Counted from the first letter of the stretch, positions 1-10,000 are shown. The stretch is DNA of 64,000 nt from Hoyosella subflava DQS3-9A1 (GCF_000214175.1 NC_015564.1:3224001-3288000), one strand, 5' to 3'. The notes: generated by a model from the sequence alone, not told the origin. Translations and numbers: made by a program.

Positions 1-1
1 G

Positions 2-193
2 CTCGGCGTGGGCTACGAGTTCCTCTTCATGACCGCCAGCGGCGACCAGCTGCGGCAGATCGCCGCCCTCGTCGACAACGGCATCCTTCGCCCGGTGGTC
101 GGAAAGACGTTCTCGTTCGACCAGACCCCGCAGGCGCTCGACGCCCTGGCCAAGGGAGGTCTCCGCGGCAAGGCCGTCATCACCGGCCCCTGA
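2..193 (+). CDS. Zinc-type NAD(P)H-dependent alcohol dehydrogenase/quinone oxidoreductase (MDR family), C-terminal fragment
   Basis: The gene enters from the left edge, so only the last 63 residues are visible and no start can be assigned. The readable segment runs GVGYEFLFM ... QLRQIAALVDNGILRPVV ... FSFDQTPQALDALAKGGLRGKAVI. That is the typical end of medium-chain dehydrogenase/reductase enzymes: the last Rossmann strand, the phrase about residues remaining on the substrate side, and the closing GKxVI strand. Members reduce or oxidise carbonyls and quinones with NADPH. The catalytic and zinc residues lie outside the window, so neither activity nor zinc content can be judged. It lies on the same strand as the hydrolase remnant that follows, and may once have been its operon partner. 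Confidence 0.75.
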   Translation, partial: LGVGYEFLFMTASGDQLRQIAALVDNGILRPVVGKTFSFDQTPQALDALAKGGLRGKAVITGP

Positions 194-240
194 CTCCACC
201 TCAGCCATTTCGACGAACGACCGAAGGAACCACCAACTAA

Positions 241-459
241 AGCACTATCGACGAACCCGTCACCACCTCGTACGCGAAAGCCCCCACGAAGACCCTCACC
301 GCGGGAGGCGTCTCGTACGCCTACCGCGAGCTCGGCCCCCAGGGCGGGATCCCCGTGGTCTTCTTCGTGCACCTGGCCGCGACGGTGGACAACTGGGACC
401 CGCGCATCGTCGACGCCATCGCGCAGACCCGTCAAGTGAACACGTTCGACCAGCACTGA
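241..459 (+). pseudogene. Alpha/beta hydrolase remnant (N-terminal part only)
   Basis: The plus frame from 241 reads TIDEPVTTSYAKAPTKTL, then SYAYRELG, GIPVVFFVHLAATVDNWDP and RIVDAIAQTRQV, ending in TFDQH-stop. This matches the first 70 or so residues of proline iminopeptidase/haloperoxidase-like alpha/beta hydrolases, where VVF-HLA-T-DNWDPR is followed by a DNRG turn and the nucleophile elbow. Here the frame stops where the DNRG motif should be, and the codon just before 241 is TAA, so no normal start codon remains. The catalytic serine, acid and histidine are all absent. I infer a decayed gene. What would refute this is a frameshift in the assembly that restores a full reading frame. Confidence 0.7.
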
Positions 460-847
460 CAAGCCCCGGTAGGCGGGCATGCACTGGTGGAAGGGACCGT
501 ACTCGGGCATCATCTCCGCGACCCCGGGGCCTGTTCGAGTGCCGCCAGATCCACCTCGCCGAGAACAACGCCGGCCGGCCGCGCATAGACCGCGCTGGCA
601 TTCGAGGACGAGGTGAGCTCACCGCGGCCGGCGAGGAGCTGAAGGTCGTCATGATCGCCATGCAGCAGTGGAGCGAAGCACACGTCCCCCAGACTCAGTG
701 TCCTCGCGTACGGCCCCTCACCGTCGACACCGGCGAGCGTGTTCGCGCCAGTCCTGTCGACCCCCACGGCGAAACTGTCTCAGAGAGACGTAGCCTTCGT
801 CCGAATGAACGCCGCGACCGTATCCCCCTGAGAGCGCCGGGGCGGGG
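460..847. other. Degenerate intergenic region with no intact gene
   Basis: No frame in these 388 bases shows a complete protein that I can recognise. The long open frames on both strands have arginine- and proline-rich compositions typical of shadow frames in GC-rich DNA. The stretch contains an HxlR-like fragment (separate entry). The rest looks like further debris or non-functional sequence between the hydrolase remnant and the TetR gene. Confidence 0.5.
615..698 (+). pseudogene. Possible HxlR/MarR-type regulator fragment (C-terminal end)
   Basis: The plus frame reads ELTAAGEELKVVMIAMQQW followed by SEAHV. This has the shape of the end of HxlR-family winged-helix regulators, where the wing strand is followed by LT-AG-EL-PV--AL--W---H. 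The frame upstream does not read as a winged helix and the frame downstream does not end like the family, so it would be an isolated scrap. It is short and the identification is by pattern only. Chance similarity remains possible. Confidence 0.35.
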
Positions 848-1450
848 TCAGCGGGGAAGGATCGCCGCAACCTGGGCGCGAATGCTCGCGAGAAGCTCGG
901 GGATGCTCAATTCCGCATTCACACTGGCAGCCAGGACCAGGAACATGATCGCCACGACCACCCCCGCCAGCGTGGAGGCCTCGACGGCGGAGAGATGCGC
1001 CTTGTCGGCCAGGATGCCAGCGACGACCTCCTCGGTCCGCCCGACGATCGACAGCGCCTCGGCGTGGTGCGGCTCGCTCGGGTCTCCGAAGACTATCTCG
1101 CGGAGATAGGTGCGACCGTTGTCGACCTGCACGCGGTTGCACTGCGTGATCTGCTCGACCAGCACCATCACCCCGTCCAGCGCGGTCGTCGCATCAACTG
1201 CCGCCGCCTGGCCGCGCTCGAGCGCGGCGGTGTAGTGAGTGTTCTGCACCAGGAGCAGCAGCTCACCCTTGGTCTTCGCATACAGGAACAGGGTGCCGGT
1301 GCCAATGTCTGCCGCGTCGGCGATCTGCTGCGTCGTGACCTCGTCCACCCCGTGCTGTGCGAACAGCTCGCTCGCGGCCGCGGTGATGCGCTCGAGCTTG
1401 GCCTGCTTGTTCCTCTCGCGCCGCCCGAGCGGCTGTGACGCCACTGACAT
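848..1450 (-). CDS. TetR family transcriptional regulator
   Basis: A 200-residue protein. Residues about 10-60 form the helix-turn-helix domain: RRERNKQAKLERITAAASEL, FAQHGVDEVTTQQIADAADI, then GTGTLFLYAKTKGELL. That is the classical TetR N-terminal fold. The rest is the variable all-helical ligand-binding and dimer domain. The ATG start has a strong ribosome site (AAGGAGA) six bases upstream. The gene is divergent from the short-chain dehydrogenase at 1583, and a 26-base palindrome lies in the shared 132-base gap. The simplest reading is that it represses itself and the dehydrogenase until a small ligand binds. The ligand is unknown. Confidence 0.9.
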   Translation of the reverse strand: MSVASQPLGRRERNKQAKLERITAAASELFAQHGVDEVTTQQIADAADIGTGTLFLYAKTKGELLLLVQNTHYTAALERGQAAAVDATTALDGVMVLVEQITQCNRVQVDNGRTYLREIVFGDPSEPHHAEALSIVGRTEEVVAGILADKAHLSAVEASTLAGVVVAIMFLVLAASVNAELSIPELLASIRAQVAAILPR

Positions 1451-1474
1451 CGGTCTCCTTCTGGAATAAACTAT

Positions 1475-1500
1475 GACTAGTCTCAGTTCTGAGTATAGTC
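1475..1500. promoter_or_regulatory. Palindromic operator between the TetR and SDR genes
   Basis: The sequence has left arm GACTAGTCTCAG, centre TT and right arm CTGAGTATAGTC. The right arm in reverse complement is GACTATACTCAG, so ten of twelve positions pair. Such two-fold sites of about 20-26 bases in a divergent gap are the standard target of TetR dimers. The right arm also contains TATAGT, a possible -10 element for the plus-strand gene, so binding would block transcription. Operator assignment is inferred from position and symmetry. Confidence 0.65.
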
Positions 1501-1582
1501 ACTGTCGCGTGGGTTCGGATTCGCCTCGGCTCATACTCCCACGACGGAGCGCGGCCACAGATCCAGAAGAAGGAACATACAC

Positions 1583-2296
1583 ATGACCTCATTCAGCGGA
1601 GCCGTCGTCCTCGTCACTGGTGCGAACGGAGGCATCGGCACCCACTTCGTCCGCGAAGCCGTCGCCCGCGGTGCCGCGAAGGTGTACGCCACCGCACGCA
1701 ATCCTCGCGACTGGGACGACGAGCGCATCGTGCCACTCACTCTCGACGTCACCGACGCCGCCTCCATCCAGGCGGCGGTCGACGCCGCCCCGGACGTGAC
1801 GGTGCTGATCAACAACGCCGGCGCGTCCGTGTCCAGCTCGGGCATCCTCGCCCACACCGACGAGGAGATCCGCCGCAACGTCGAGACTAACTTCCTCGGC
1901 CCGTTGTTCCTCGGCCGCGCCTATGCGCCGATCCTGTCGGCCAAGGGCGGGAACACGGCGATCATCGACATCCACTCGGCCCTCTCCTGGTACGCGGTCG
2001 CGGGGATCTACTCGGCCACCAAGGCGGCGCTGTGGTCCGCGACGAACTCCCTGCGACTCGAACTCCAGCCGGCAGGCGTGCAGGTCGTCGGCGTGCATGT
2101 CGGCTGGGTCGACACACCGATGGCCGCCGGCACCACCGACCCGAAGCTCGACCCCGCCGTCCTCGTCAGCAAGGTGTTCGATGCGATCGAGGCCGGCGAG
2201 CACGAGGTCCTCGCCGACGACACGTCCGTCCAGGCCAAGGCCGGGCTCTCGGCACCGCTCGAGGCCGTCTATCCTCAGCTGGCCGGCGGCAGGTAG
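1583..2296 (+). CDS. SDR family oxidoreductase
   Basis: A 237-residue classical short-chain dehydrogenase/reductase. The glycine-rich cofactor motif TGANGGIG sits at residues 12-19, the NNAG motif at 77-80 and the catalytic YSATK at 143-147, with Ser132 nearby. ATARN after the second strand, rather than an acidic residue, is consistent with NADPH preference. Length is normal for the family. The start is an ATG with AAGGAAC upstream. It is divergent from the TetR gene across a palindromic operator and therefore probably inducible by a compound that TetR senses. The substrate cannot be read from the sequence. By eye, codon use looks richer in GC than in the housekeeping genes that follow. Confidence 0.9.
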   Translation: MTSFSGAVVLVTGANGGIGTHFVREAVARGAAKVYATARNPRDWDDERIVPLTLDVTDAASIQAAVDAAPDVTVLINNAGASVSSSGILAHTDEEIRRNVETNFLGPLFLGRAYAPILSAKGGNTAIIDIHSALSWYAVAGIYSATKAALWSATNSLRLELQPAGVQVVGVHVGWVDTPMAAGTTDPKLDPAVLVSKVFDAIEAGEHEVLADDTSVQAKAGLSAPLEAVYPQLAGGR

Positions 2297-2451
2297 CCGA
2301 ACCCGTGCGGGAGGCCGCTGCGGTCAGCCGACGGCAGCGGCATCCGGGACACCCCGCCACCGGGTACGCATAGACGTACAGCGGGTCGAAGCAGCACCTC
2401 CGGGAGCTCAGCCTGATTGCCTTTCTCAGTCTCCACGGGCACCGCCTACCA

Positions 2452-3330
2452 CTAGCGTTTTCGCTGGCAGATCGGGCAAAAATGGCTTGAGCGGTTCGTG
2501 AACTTTTCCCGTACGATCGGGGTGCCGCAGCGCTCACACGGATGGCCCTCAAGCCCATAGACTCTCAGACTCCGGTCAAAAAATCCCGACTGACCATTGA
2601 CGTTGACGTACAACGCGTCAAACGACGTCCCCCCTTGTGCGAGCGCCTCGATCATGACCTCTCGCGCGGCGAACAGAATCGTTCTGATTTTCGCGCGTGA
2701 GAGCGAACGAGCTGACCGGTTGCCGTGGATACCCGCACGCCAGAGGGCCTCATCGGCGTAAATATTGCCCACCCCGGAAATCACCGACTGGTCGAGCAGA
2801 ATCCGCTTGATTTCACTCGGCTTGCGCCGGATTACCTCTATTACCGCCCGCTCATCGAACAGCGGGTCCAGCGGATCCCGCGCGATGTGGACGATCGGTT
2901 GAGGCAGCAATTCCCCGGCGGAATCAGGTACTGCTGGCACCAGAGGAGCGACCAGCCACCCCCCGAATGTTCGCTGGTCGACGAAGCGCAGATGGGTTCC
3001 GCCATCAAGAGTGACGACAATTCGCGCGTGCGGCTCCATCGGCGCGTCCGCAGCCTGTACCAGCATCTGACCACTCATACCGAGGTGCACCAGTACTGAA
3101 TCAGCAGCTTCGTCCGGATTTTTTTCAGCAAGCGTGAGCCACAGATACTTGCCGCGCCGGAACGCTCCACTGAAGGCGCGTCCCGCCAAGCGGCCCGCTA
3201 AATCCGCAGGCCCCGCAGCGTGACGGCGGACCGCCCGTGGATGGCGGACCTCAACGGATTCGATCTGCTGCCTGAGCGCGTGCGATTCCAGTCCGCGGCG
3301 AACGACCTCGACTTCGGGGAGTTCAGGCAT
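2452..3330 (-). CDS. mutM: Formamidopyrimidine-DNA glycosylase (Fpg/MutM)
   Basis: A 292-residue bifunctional glycosylase/AP lyase that removes 8-oxoguanine and ring-opened purines. It begins [13 protein letters not shown], so the catalytic Pro1 and Glu2 of the mature enzyme are present. RGKYLWL supplies the conserved lysine, and [19 protein letters not shown] is the helix-two-turn-helix that grips DNA. The C-terminus is the zinc finger [13 protein letters not shown] followed by [11 protein letters not shown], with all four cysteines. It lies 18 bases downstream of rnc in a minus-strand operon, the usual actinobacterial arrangement. Length and motifs are complete, so the enzyme should be active. 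Confidence 0.97.
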   Translation of the reverse strand: MPELPEVEVVRRGLESHALRQQIESVEVRHPRAVRRHAAGPADLAGRLAGRAFSGAFRRGKYLWLTLAEKNPDEAADSVLVHLGMSGQMLVQAADAPMEPHARIVVTLDGGTHLRFVDQRTFGGWLVAPLVPAVPDSAGELLPQPIVHIARDPLDPLFDERAVIEVIRRKPSEIKRILLDQSVISGVGNIYADEALWRAGIHGNRSARSLSRAKIRTILFAAREVMIEALAQGGTSFDALYVNVNGQSGFFDRSLRVYGLEGHPCERCGTPIVREKFTNRSSHFCPICQRKR

Positions 3331-3348
3331 CGGAGTCAGCGTCCGCGA

Positions 3349-4068
3349 TCAAGAGTCAGAGGAAAGGTGACGCCAGGCCGCGCCCGCAGCCTTCTGTTCC
3401 GCTTCCTTTTTGGTGCGCCCAGTACCGGAGCCCAGGTCCTCACCCGCGACTATCACAGTCGCCGTGAACTCTTTGTCATGATCGGGGCCCTTGGCGGCAA
3501 CCTCGTACGCGGGGACACCCAGGCCACGCTCGGCCGTGAGTTCCTGCAGGCTCGTCTTCCAGTCCAGCCCGGCCCCCAGACGGGGACCACGTTCGAGGAG
3601 ACCTTTGAACAAAGTGAGCACAACGCCGCGCGCGACATCGAGTCCGTGCTCGAGATACACAGCCCCGAGCAGCGACTCCATACCGTCAGCGAGGATGCTC
3701 GCTTTGTCCCGGCCGCCCGTCATTTCCTCGCCCTTACCAAGCAAGAAATACTCGCCGAGCCCACCGTGCCCTAAGCCACGTGCGACCTCAGCGAGGGCAT
3801 GCATATTCACCACGCTTGACCGAATCTTCGCGAGCTCACCCTCCGGCTTATCGGGGTGAGTCCGGTACAGGTGTTCGGTGATCGTGAGACCCAGGACAGA
3901 ATCCCCGAGGAACTCGAGCCGCTCGTTGGTGGGCAGGCCACCGTTCTCGTAGGCGTAGGAACGGTGAGTGAGAGCGAGCGTAAGCAAATCCTCGCCCAGT
4001 CTGACACCGAGCGCAGCGAGCAGAGACTCGCGGCTCTGCTCGCTAGTCAGTGCAGCACCGTCAGCCAC
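3349..4068 (-). CDS. rnc: Ribonuclease III
   Basis: A double-strand-specific endoribonuclease that processes rRNA precursors and structured RNAs. The N-terminal catalytic domain carries the signature [13 protein letters not shown], preceded by [26 protein letters not shown] supplies the second metal-binding region. The C-terminal double-stranded RNA-binding domain starts near [21 protein letters not shown] and ends with [19 protein letters not shown]. The open frame extends further upstream through rpmF, but family length (about 240 residues) and the rpmF stop favour the GTG at 4066-4068, two bases after that stop. There is no obvious ribosome site, so translation is probably coupled to rpmF. 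A TTG three bases apart in frame is an alternative. Confidence 0.93.
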   Translation of the reverse strand: MADGAALTSEQSRESLLAALGVRLGEDLLTLALTHRSYAYENGGLPTNERLEFLGDSVLGLTITEHLYRTHPDKPEGELAKIRSSVVNMHALAEVARGLGHGGLGEYFLLGKGEEMTGGRDKASILADGMESLLGAVYLEHGLDVARGVVLTLFKGLLERGPRLGAGLDWKTSLQELTAERGLGVPAYEVAAKGPDHDKEFTATVIVAGEDLGSGTGRTKKEAEQKAAGAAWRHLSSDS

Positions 4069-4070
4069 GA

Positions 4071-4256
4071 TCAAACCGAAGCAGCCGTAACCTGACGTCC
4101 CCGGTACGTGCCGCACGACGGGCATGCGGTGTGAGGCAGTGTCTTCTGCCCGCACGCGCGGTTCGGGCAGGTGATGAGCGCAGGCGCAGTGGCTTTCCAC
4201 TGGCTGCGGCGCGACCTCGTGTTGGATCGCGACATCCGGCGCTTGGGAACGGCCAC
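4071..4256 (-). CDS. rpmF: 50S ribosomal protein L32
   Basis: A 61-residue protein starting with GTG ([20 protein letters not shown]). AVPKRR-SR-NTR-RRSQWK is the invariant beginning of L32. The zinc ribbon is complete: CPNRAC then [10 protein letters not shown], four cysteines. This zinc-binding form implies a C+ paralogue. A good ribosome site, AAGGAGA, lies eight bases upstream. It sits between the DUF177 gene and rnc. The DUF177-rpmF pair is conserved across bacteria, and the downstream rnc start is nearly overlapping. It was easy to miss because a longer rnc frame covers it on the same strand. Confidence 0.96.
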   Translation of the reverse strand: MAVPKRRMSRSNTRSRRSQWKATAPALITCPNRACGQKTLPHTACPSCGTYRGRQVTAASV

Positions 4257-4336
4257 GACTAACTCTCCTTGGCAATCGATCGGTAGCTGCATACATGCTG
4301 GTAGAAGCAGTGGTGCTCCCCAGCTGCCTGGCGGAA

Positions 4337-4918
4337 CTATGCTTCTGGACGCTCGGCGGCAGGAAACTTGTCCGCCAAAGCAGCCCAGCGAGGATCTAGT
4401 ATCGCATGACTGTGCCCAGAATCCGCAATCGCGAGGGGAACGCCGCATTCCGAGCACAGCCCGGGGCAGTCTTCGTCGCACACTGGCTGCAACGGAAGAG
4501 ACAATCCGATCGTATCCGTGACGACGGGTTCAAGGTCGATGAGTTCATCTTCGATCCGGTAGATCTCATCCTCATCCGTGGTCTCCGAGGTGGCGCTGCC
4601 CGGGTAAGCGAACAGTTCCGTGATCGAAACCTCTACCGGTTCTTCGAAATCTTCGAGGCACCGCACACACTCGCCCGTAGCAGTCCCGTCGATGGTCCCG
4701 GAAACGAGCACACCTTCCGAGACGGCCTCGAGACGAAGATCCATCTCAAGGAGCTCACCTGCCGGGATGCCGATCATCTCGAGCCCCACGCGGGTCTTCA
4801 ATGCGACGCTGCGGTGTTCCTCACGCATCGTGCCAGGACTCCGGCCGAGCGTCCGGACATCCAGCACAAACGGCGAATCCCGCATTGGGCGCGCCGAACC
4901 ATGCCGGGAAGTCTTCAC
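4337..4918 (-). CDS. YceD/DUF177 family protein
   Basis: A 193-residue protein of the DUF177 (YceD) family, which in bacteria and plastids is linked to 23S rRNA accumulation and sits beside rpmF. Visible signatures are [20 protein letters not shown] and a second cysteine pair in [18 protein letters not shown], followed by DPRWAAL near the end. These CxxC motifs may bind metal. The GTG at 4916-4918 is the longest start. An internal ATG at 4885 ([14 protein letters not shown]) would also give a normal protein. It is the gene immediately upstream of rpmF, 80 bases away, and probably shares its transcript. Confidence 0.9.
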   Translation of the reverse strand: MKTSRHGSARPMRDSPFVLDVRTLGRSPGTMREEHRSVALKTRVGLEMIGIPAGELLEMDLRLEAVSEGVLVSGTIDGTATGECVRCLEDFEEPVEVSITELFAYPGSATSETTDEDEIYRIEDELIDLEPVVTDTIGLSLPLQPVCDEDCPGLCSECGVPLAIADSGHSHAILDPRWAALADKFPAAERPEA

Positions 4919-5027
4919 GTGATCACACTCCGATTGATGCTGCGGGTTAAACGACCTATCAGTCTACCGCCAATGTGGAGTGCCAATCACCAGGGCTGTT
5001 GGAGGCCACCCTTGCTGCGACCAGAGC

Positions 5028-5786
5028 TCAGCGACGCCTCGCGGGGCGCTCCTCAGGGGCGAACTGCGGCGGCGGACCAGCATCGCGCAGACGCTGGCGA
5101 CCGCGGTGAACGGAGCGGATAGTCCCGTTGAGGAACTCCTCGAACTCAGCTAGTTTCGCGTCGACATACTGGTCGCATTCGCCGCGAAGCCGTTCCGACT
5201 CTGCGTGTGCGGCATCAACCACCCGATTCGCTTCAGCCTGCGACGCATGCACAACCTCAGACTCCGACACGAGCCGCTGCTGCTCGGCCACGCCCTCACT
5301 GACTGCTCGCTCGTACGCGGCATTCCCGGATTCGATCAACCGGTTGGCTTCGGTGCGAGCACGCGCCGTCATGGCCTCGAACTCCCGCTGGCCGCCGGTG
5401 ATCGTGCGATCTGCCTCAGCCTGCGCTTCAGTGACCACCTGTTCCGCGTGCGCTTTGGCTTCCGCGACCATCCTGTCCGCCTGCGCCTTCGCGTCGCGAA
5501 GCATCCGGTCAGCATCTTCGCGAGCATTGGTGATGGTGGTTTCCGCCTCGGAGGACGCTGCACCGACAGTGTGCTCCGCGCTGTCCCGCGCGTCGTTGAT
5601 CAGCTTGTCGCGGTGGTCCAGCACATCCTGGGCGTCATCGAGTTCACTCGGTATCGCCTCGCGGATGTCGTCCAGGAGGTCAAGAACGTCGCCGCGCGGC
5701 ACAATACAGCCAGCGGTCATCGGCACGCCGCGCGCCTCTTCGACGATCGCTACTAGCTCATCAAGAGCGCCGAATACCCGATACAC
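5028..5786 (-). CDS. sepIVA: DivIVA-like septation/cell division protein SepIVA
   Basis: A 252-residue, mostly coiled-coil protein. The short N-terminal part YRVFGALDELVAIVEEARGV and PRGDVLDLLDDI matches the conserved start of the mycobacterial protein Rv2927c (SepIVA). A long heptad region follows (about 60-210) rich in Ala, Glu, Asp and Arg, with repeated A-ADR--AEA patterns. The conserved end LRGECDQYVDAKLAEFEEFL closes the domain. Known relatives are essential septum and envelope factors acting in the cytoplasm at the division site or intracellular membrane domain. The start is a GTG with a weak ribosome site (GGGG five bases upstream). It lies between coaD and the DUF177 gene on the same strand. 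Confidence 0.88.
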   Translation of the reverse strand: MYRVFGALDELVAIVEEARGVPMTAGCIVPRGDVLDLLDDIREAIPSELDDAQDVLDHRDKLINDARDSAEHTVGAASSEAETTITNAREDADRMLRDAKAQADRMVAEAKAHAEQVVTEAQAEADRTITGGQREFEAMTARARTEANRLIESGNAAYERAVSEGVAEQQRLVSESEVVHASQAEANRVVDAAHAESERLRGECDQYVDAKLAEFEEFLNGTIRSVHRGRQRLRDAGPPPQFAPEERPARRR

Positions 5787-5923
5787 CGCTACCCCATATC
5801 CTCAAAATGTGTTCCGCAGCCAGTTTGCCTGGCTATCCCGTCTACCGCATCTACTCGCACGGTGTGTCGCCGCGCGCCTCGCCCATGACATACCTGGAGG
5901 CACATCCTTGCCGGACATCGAGG

Positions 5924-6424
5924 TCAGGGATTTCCGCTCTCCCTTTTCCGTTCGGCAATCCGCTCCGTCAGTCGTCGATAGACGACTGGAGGGAGCAAAT
6001 GGGACACGTCGCCACCGTAGGTGGCGACTTCCTTCGCCAGCGAACTCGACAAGAAGCTGTACAGCGGATTGGTGGCTGTGAAGAACGTGTCCACCCCGGA
6101 GAGCTCTTTGTTCATTTGTGCCATCTGCAGCTCGTACTCGAAGTCGCTGACAGCCCGCAGGCCCTTGACGATTGCGTTCAGGTCATTGTTCTTCGCATAG
6201 TCGACCAACAGGCCCTGCCACGAGTCCACCGTGACGTTGGGCAGGTGAGATGTCACCTCTCGGAGCAGATCCAGCCGCTCCTCCACCGTGAACATCCCCC
6301 GCTTGTTTGGATTGACGAGGACTGCCACGACAACCCGGTCAAAGTGGGCTGAGGCGCGCTCAATCACGTCAAGGTGACCATTGGTGACCGGGTCGAACGA
6401 GCCCGGGCAGATCGCTCCGCTCAT
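5924..6424 (-). CDS. coaD: Phosphopantetheine adenylyltransferase
   Basis: A 166-residue enzyme of the fourth step of coenzyme A synthesis: ATP plus 4-phosphopantetheine gives dephospho-CoA. Residues 5-20 read [20 protein letters not shown], with the nucleotidyltransferase T-x-G-H motif (TNGH). [21 protein letters not shown] is the substrate-binding segment and [17 protein letters not shown] the C-terminal ATP-grip motif (ISSS-like). Length is standard. The start is ATG. rsmD ends 52 bases upstream, and the rsmD-coaD pairing is widespread in bacteria. It follows in the minus-strand operon from pyc. Confidence 0.97.
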   Translation of the reverse strand: MSGAICPGSFDPVTNGHLDVIERASAHFDRVVVAVLVNPNKRGMFTVEERLDLLREVTSHLPNVTVDSWQGLLVDYAKNNDLNAIVKGLRAVSDFEYELQMAQMNKELSGVDTFFTATNPLYSFLSSSLAKEVATYGGDVSHLLPPVVYRRLTERIAERKRESGNP

Positions 6425-6476
6425 GGTGCTGACGTTAACAGGCGCCCGGGTCCTGTGCTCGCCCGGAATGGCCGAC

Positions 6477-7031
6477 TTACTGGTACTGCGCGATGTCGAT
6501 GCGGGTTTCGCCGTATTTTCGCGACGTGATCGCCTCGAAGTCCTCCGGCCACGTCGTCAGCGGTGAGCGTGATGACCGTTCTATGACGACCAGAGCGTCC
6601 GGCGCAAGCCACTGTTTCCGTACCAGAAGCGTCAACATGTGCGCTACTGCGCCGTCGTCGACCGTGTAGGGCGGATCGGCAAATACTAGCGAGAAGCGGT
6701 GCGCTGGCTCTCTGCCTAGGGTCGCAGTGACGTCCCCCTTGATCACTTCAGCGCCGGGCAGCCGTACCGTCTGGATATTGTCCTTGATCACGCCTACGGC
6801 ACGTGCGCCGGATTCCACGAATACCGCGACAGCAGCGCCGCGGGACAGTGATTCGAGACCGAGCGCGCCTGAGCCCGCATACAGGTCCAGGACGCGGAGG
6901 CCGCCAAAATCGATGCGTGAGGAAAGTGCGCTGAACAGCGCCTCGCGCACCCGATCGGTCGTTGGCCGCGTTCCTTTCGGCGGCACGCGGAGCCGGATAC
7001 CACCGGCTCCGCCCGCGATAATTCGTGTCAC
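6477..7031 (-). CDS. rsmD: 16S rRNA (guanine(966)-N(2))-methyltransferase
   Basis: A 184-residue SAM-dependent methyltransferase acting on G966 of 16S rRNA in the 30S head. It opens with [20 protein letters not shown] and [15 protein letters not shown], the family hallmark. The SAM-binding loop is [19 protein letters not shown] and the catalytic motif is FADPPY. The GTG start overlaps the pyc stop by four bases (GTGA), indicating translational coupling. The same gene pair is found in mycobacteria. No motif is missing. Confidence 0.96.
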   Translation of the reverse strand: MTRIIAGGAGGIRLRVPPKGTRPTTDRVREALFSALSSRIDFGGLRVLDLYAGSGALGLESLSRGAAVAVFVESGARAVGVIKDNIQTVRLPGAEVIKGDVTATLGREPAHRFSLVFADPPYTVDDGAVAHMLTLLVRKQWLAPDALVVIERSSRSPLTTWPEDFEAITSRKYGETRIDIAQYQ

Positions 7032-10000
7032 TCTGACTTTGCGGACTCAATGACCGCGATCAGATCTCCACCTTCCACTTGCTGAACAGGACTAATCGCC
7101 ACACGCTTGACGGTGCCCGACTTCTGCGCGGTGATCGAAGCTTCCATCTTCATCGCCTCGATGGTCGCGATGGTGTGGCCCGCCTTTACCGACTCCCCTT
7201 CGGATACCGACACAGTGACGACGCCGGCGAACGGGGCGGGAAGGTGATCAGGGTTGTTCTTGTCAGCTTTCTCCGATGACGGCACTTCACTCGCTACCGA
7301 CAGGTCGCGCACCTTGACTGGACGCAACTGTCCGTTGATGGTGCACATCACCGTGCGCATGCCGCGCTCATCAGGTTCGGAGATCGCTTCGAGCCCGAAA
7401 AGCAGTGTGACACCGGGCTCGAGGCTGACCTGGTTTTCCTCGCCATGACGCAGGCCATAGAAGAACTGCCCACTCGACAGCAAGGAGGTGTCGCCGTATT
7501 CGTCGCGATGCTCACGGAACTCGCGTGCTGGCACTGGGAAGAGCAGCCGGTTCAGCGTGGCGCGACGAGCCTTGGCGTCATCGCCATGCAGCAGCGCTTC
7601 ATCCTCGGACGACAGCTCAGGCGCGGGCTTCGCGGGAGATCGCCCTTCCAGCGCCTTCGTACGGAACGGCTCGGGCCACCCGCCGGGCGGATCGCCCAGC
7701 TCACCCCTCAGGAACCCGATAACCGAGTCGGGGACGTCGAAGGAGCCGGGATCATTCTTGAACTGGTCGATCGATACATCCGCGCCCACGAGGTGCAGCG
7801 CCAGGTCTCCAACGACTTTCGACGATGGAGTCACCTTGACGAGGCGGCCTAGGAGCCGGTCAGCCGCCGCGTACGCCTCCTCGATCTGTTCGAACCGGTC
7901 ACCGAGGCCCAGTGCGATTGCCTGCTGCCGCAAGTTCGACAGCTGACCACCGGGAATCTCGTGCTTATACACGCGGCCCGTCGGTGACGGGAGGCCAGAC
8001 TCGAAGGGCTTGTAGACCTTGCGGACGGCCTCCCAGTACGGTTCGAGATCGCAGACAGCATCCAGATCGATACCCGTGTCACGCTCGGTGTTGCGCGCCG
8101 CCGCGACGATCGCGGAGAGAGCCGGCTGACTGGTGGTGCCCGCGAGGGACGCAGCGGCCCCGTCGACAGCGTCCGCACCGGCCTGCCACGCAGCCAGATA
8201 GGTAGCGAGCTGGCCGCCGGGAGTGTCATGGGTGTGAACGTGAACGGGCAGATCGAAGTTTGACCGCAATGCCGAAACGAGCTTCTCCGCAGCAGGAGCT
8301 CGAAGCAGACCGGCCATGTCTTTGATCGCGATGATGTGGGCCCCTGCTTCTACCGCCTCTTCCGCAAGACGCAGGTAGTAGTCGAGCGTGTAGAGATTCT
8401 CGCCCGGGTCAGCAAGGTCCCCGGTGTAGCTGAGCGCGACTTCCGCGATCGCCGTGCCTGTTTCACGCACCGCGTCGATCGCGGGACGCATCTGGTCAAC
8501 GTTGTTGAGCGCGTCGAAGATTCGGAAGATGTCGATCCCTGTTCGCGTCGCCTCGTCGACGAATGAGCGTGTCACTGACTCGGGATACGGCGTGTAACCG
8601 ACCGTGTTGCGCCCACGCAGCAGCATCTGGATGCAGATGTTCGGAATCGCCTCCCGTAGCTTCGCCAGCCGTTCCCACGGATCTTCGTGCAGGAAGCGCA
8701 GCGCGACGTCGTATGTGGCTCCGCCCCACGCCTCGATGCTGAACAGCTCAGGTGTCAGCCGCGCGACGTGGTCAGCGACCCCAAGCAGGTCACGCGTCCG
8801 GATACGGGTGGCGAGCAACGACTGATGTGCGTCGCGGAATGTTGTCTCCGTAACCGCGAGCGCTTTCTGCTCGCGCAGCGCGGTCGCGAAACCCTCTGGA
8901 CCGAGGTGCAGAAGCCGCTGCCGGGATCCATCCGGGATCGCGGTTTCTCTGTCGAGCTCCGGCAGTTTGGTGCGCGGGTCGATCCGGACCGGGCGTTCAC
9001 CGTGTGGCTTGTTCACCGTTACGTCGGCGAGATAGCGCAGCATTCGCGTACCGCGGTCGGCGGGGGTGTGAAGAGTCAACAGGTGCGGACGTTCCTCGAT
9101 GAACGAGGTGGTCACATTGCCCGCCCGGAAGTCTGGGTCGTCGAGCAGTCCCTGAAGGAACGGGATGTTCGTGGCGACACCACGGATGCGGAACTCCGCT
9201 AGCGCACGTCGCGCGCGGCGTACAGCAGTCCCAAAATCACGTCCCCGGCAGGTGAGCTTGACGAGCATCGAGTCGAAGTAGGCGCCAACCTCGGCGCCGA
9301 GCATCGTTCCCCCATCAAGGCGGACACCGGCACCGCCTGGGGTCCGGTATCCCGTGACGCGGCCAGTATCGGGCCGGAAACCATTCGCTGGGTCCTCGGT
9401 CGTGATCCGGCATTGCATGGCCGCGCCGCGCAGCACCACCGAATCCTGGGAGAGGCCCAGGTCCGCGAGGGTCTCGCCGCTCGCGATGCGCAGCTGCGAC
9501 TGCACCAGATCGACGTCGGTCACTTCTTCAGTCACAGTGTGCTCGACCTGGATGCGCGGGTTCATCTCGATGAAAACGTGCTTGCCGCGCTCGTCCAGCA
9601 GGAACTCAACAGTGCCCGCGCAGGAGTAGCCAATCTCCTTCGCGAACGCCACCGCGTCCGCGCAGATCTGGTCCCGAAGTTCAGCAGGCAGGTTCGGTGC
9701 CGGGGCCAGTTCGACGACCTTCTGATGGCGGCGCTGTACCGAACAGTCACGCTCGAACAGGTGGATGACGTTCCCCGCCTCGTCCGCGAGGATCTGAACC
9801 TCGATGTGGCGGGGATTGACTACAGCCTGCTCGAGGAAGACCGTAGCGTCACCGAAAGCCGACTCAGCTTCACGCTGCGCCTGTTCGATGGCTTCCCTGA
9901 GCTGCGGCCGGGAGTCAACCCGCCGCATGCCACGTCCGCCACCACCCGCCACAGCTTTCACGAAGATTGGAAACTCCATGTCGTCTGCCGCGGCAAGCAG

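Noticed and set aside
13-513. A 166-codon minus-strand open frame across the left end
   Set aside because: The composition is typical of a GC-rich shadow. It runs antisense to a clear dehydrogenase C-terminus and the hydrolase remnant, and has no recognisable domain.
4069-4296. Longer rnc start that would include the rpmF region
   Set aside because: The extra residues do not match RNase III, while another frame encodes a perfect L32 protein over the same bases.
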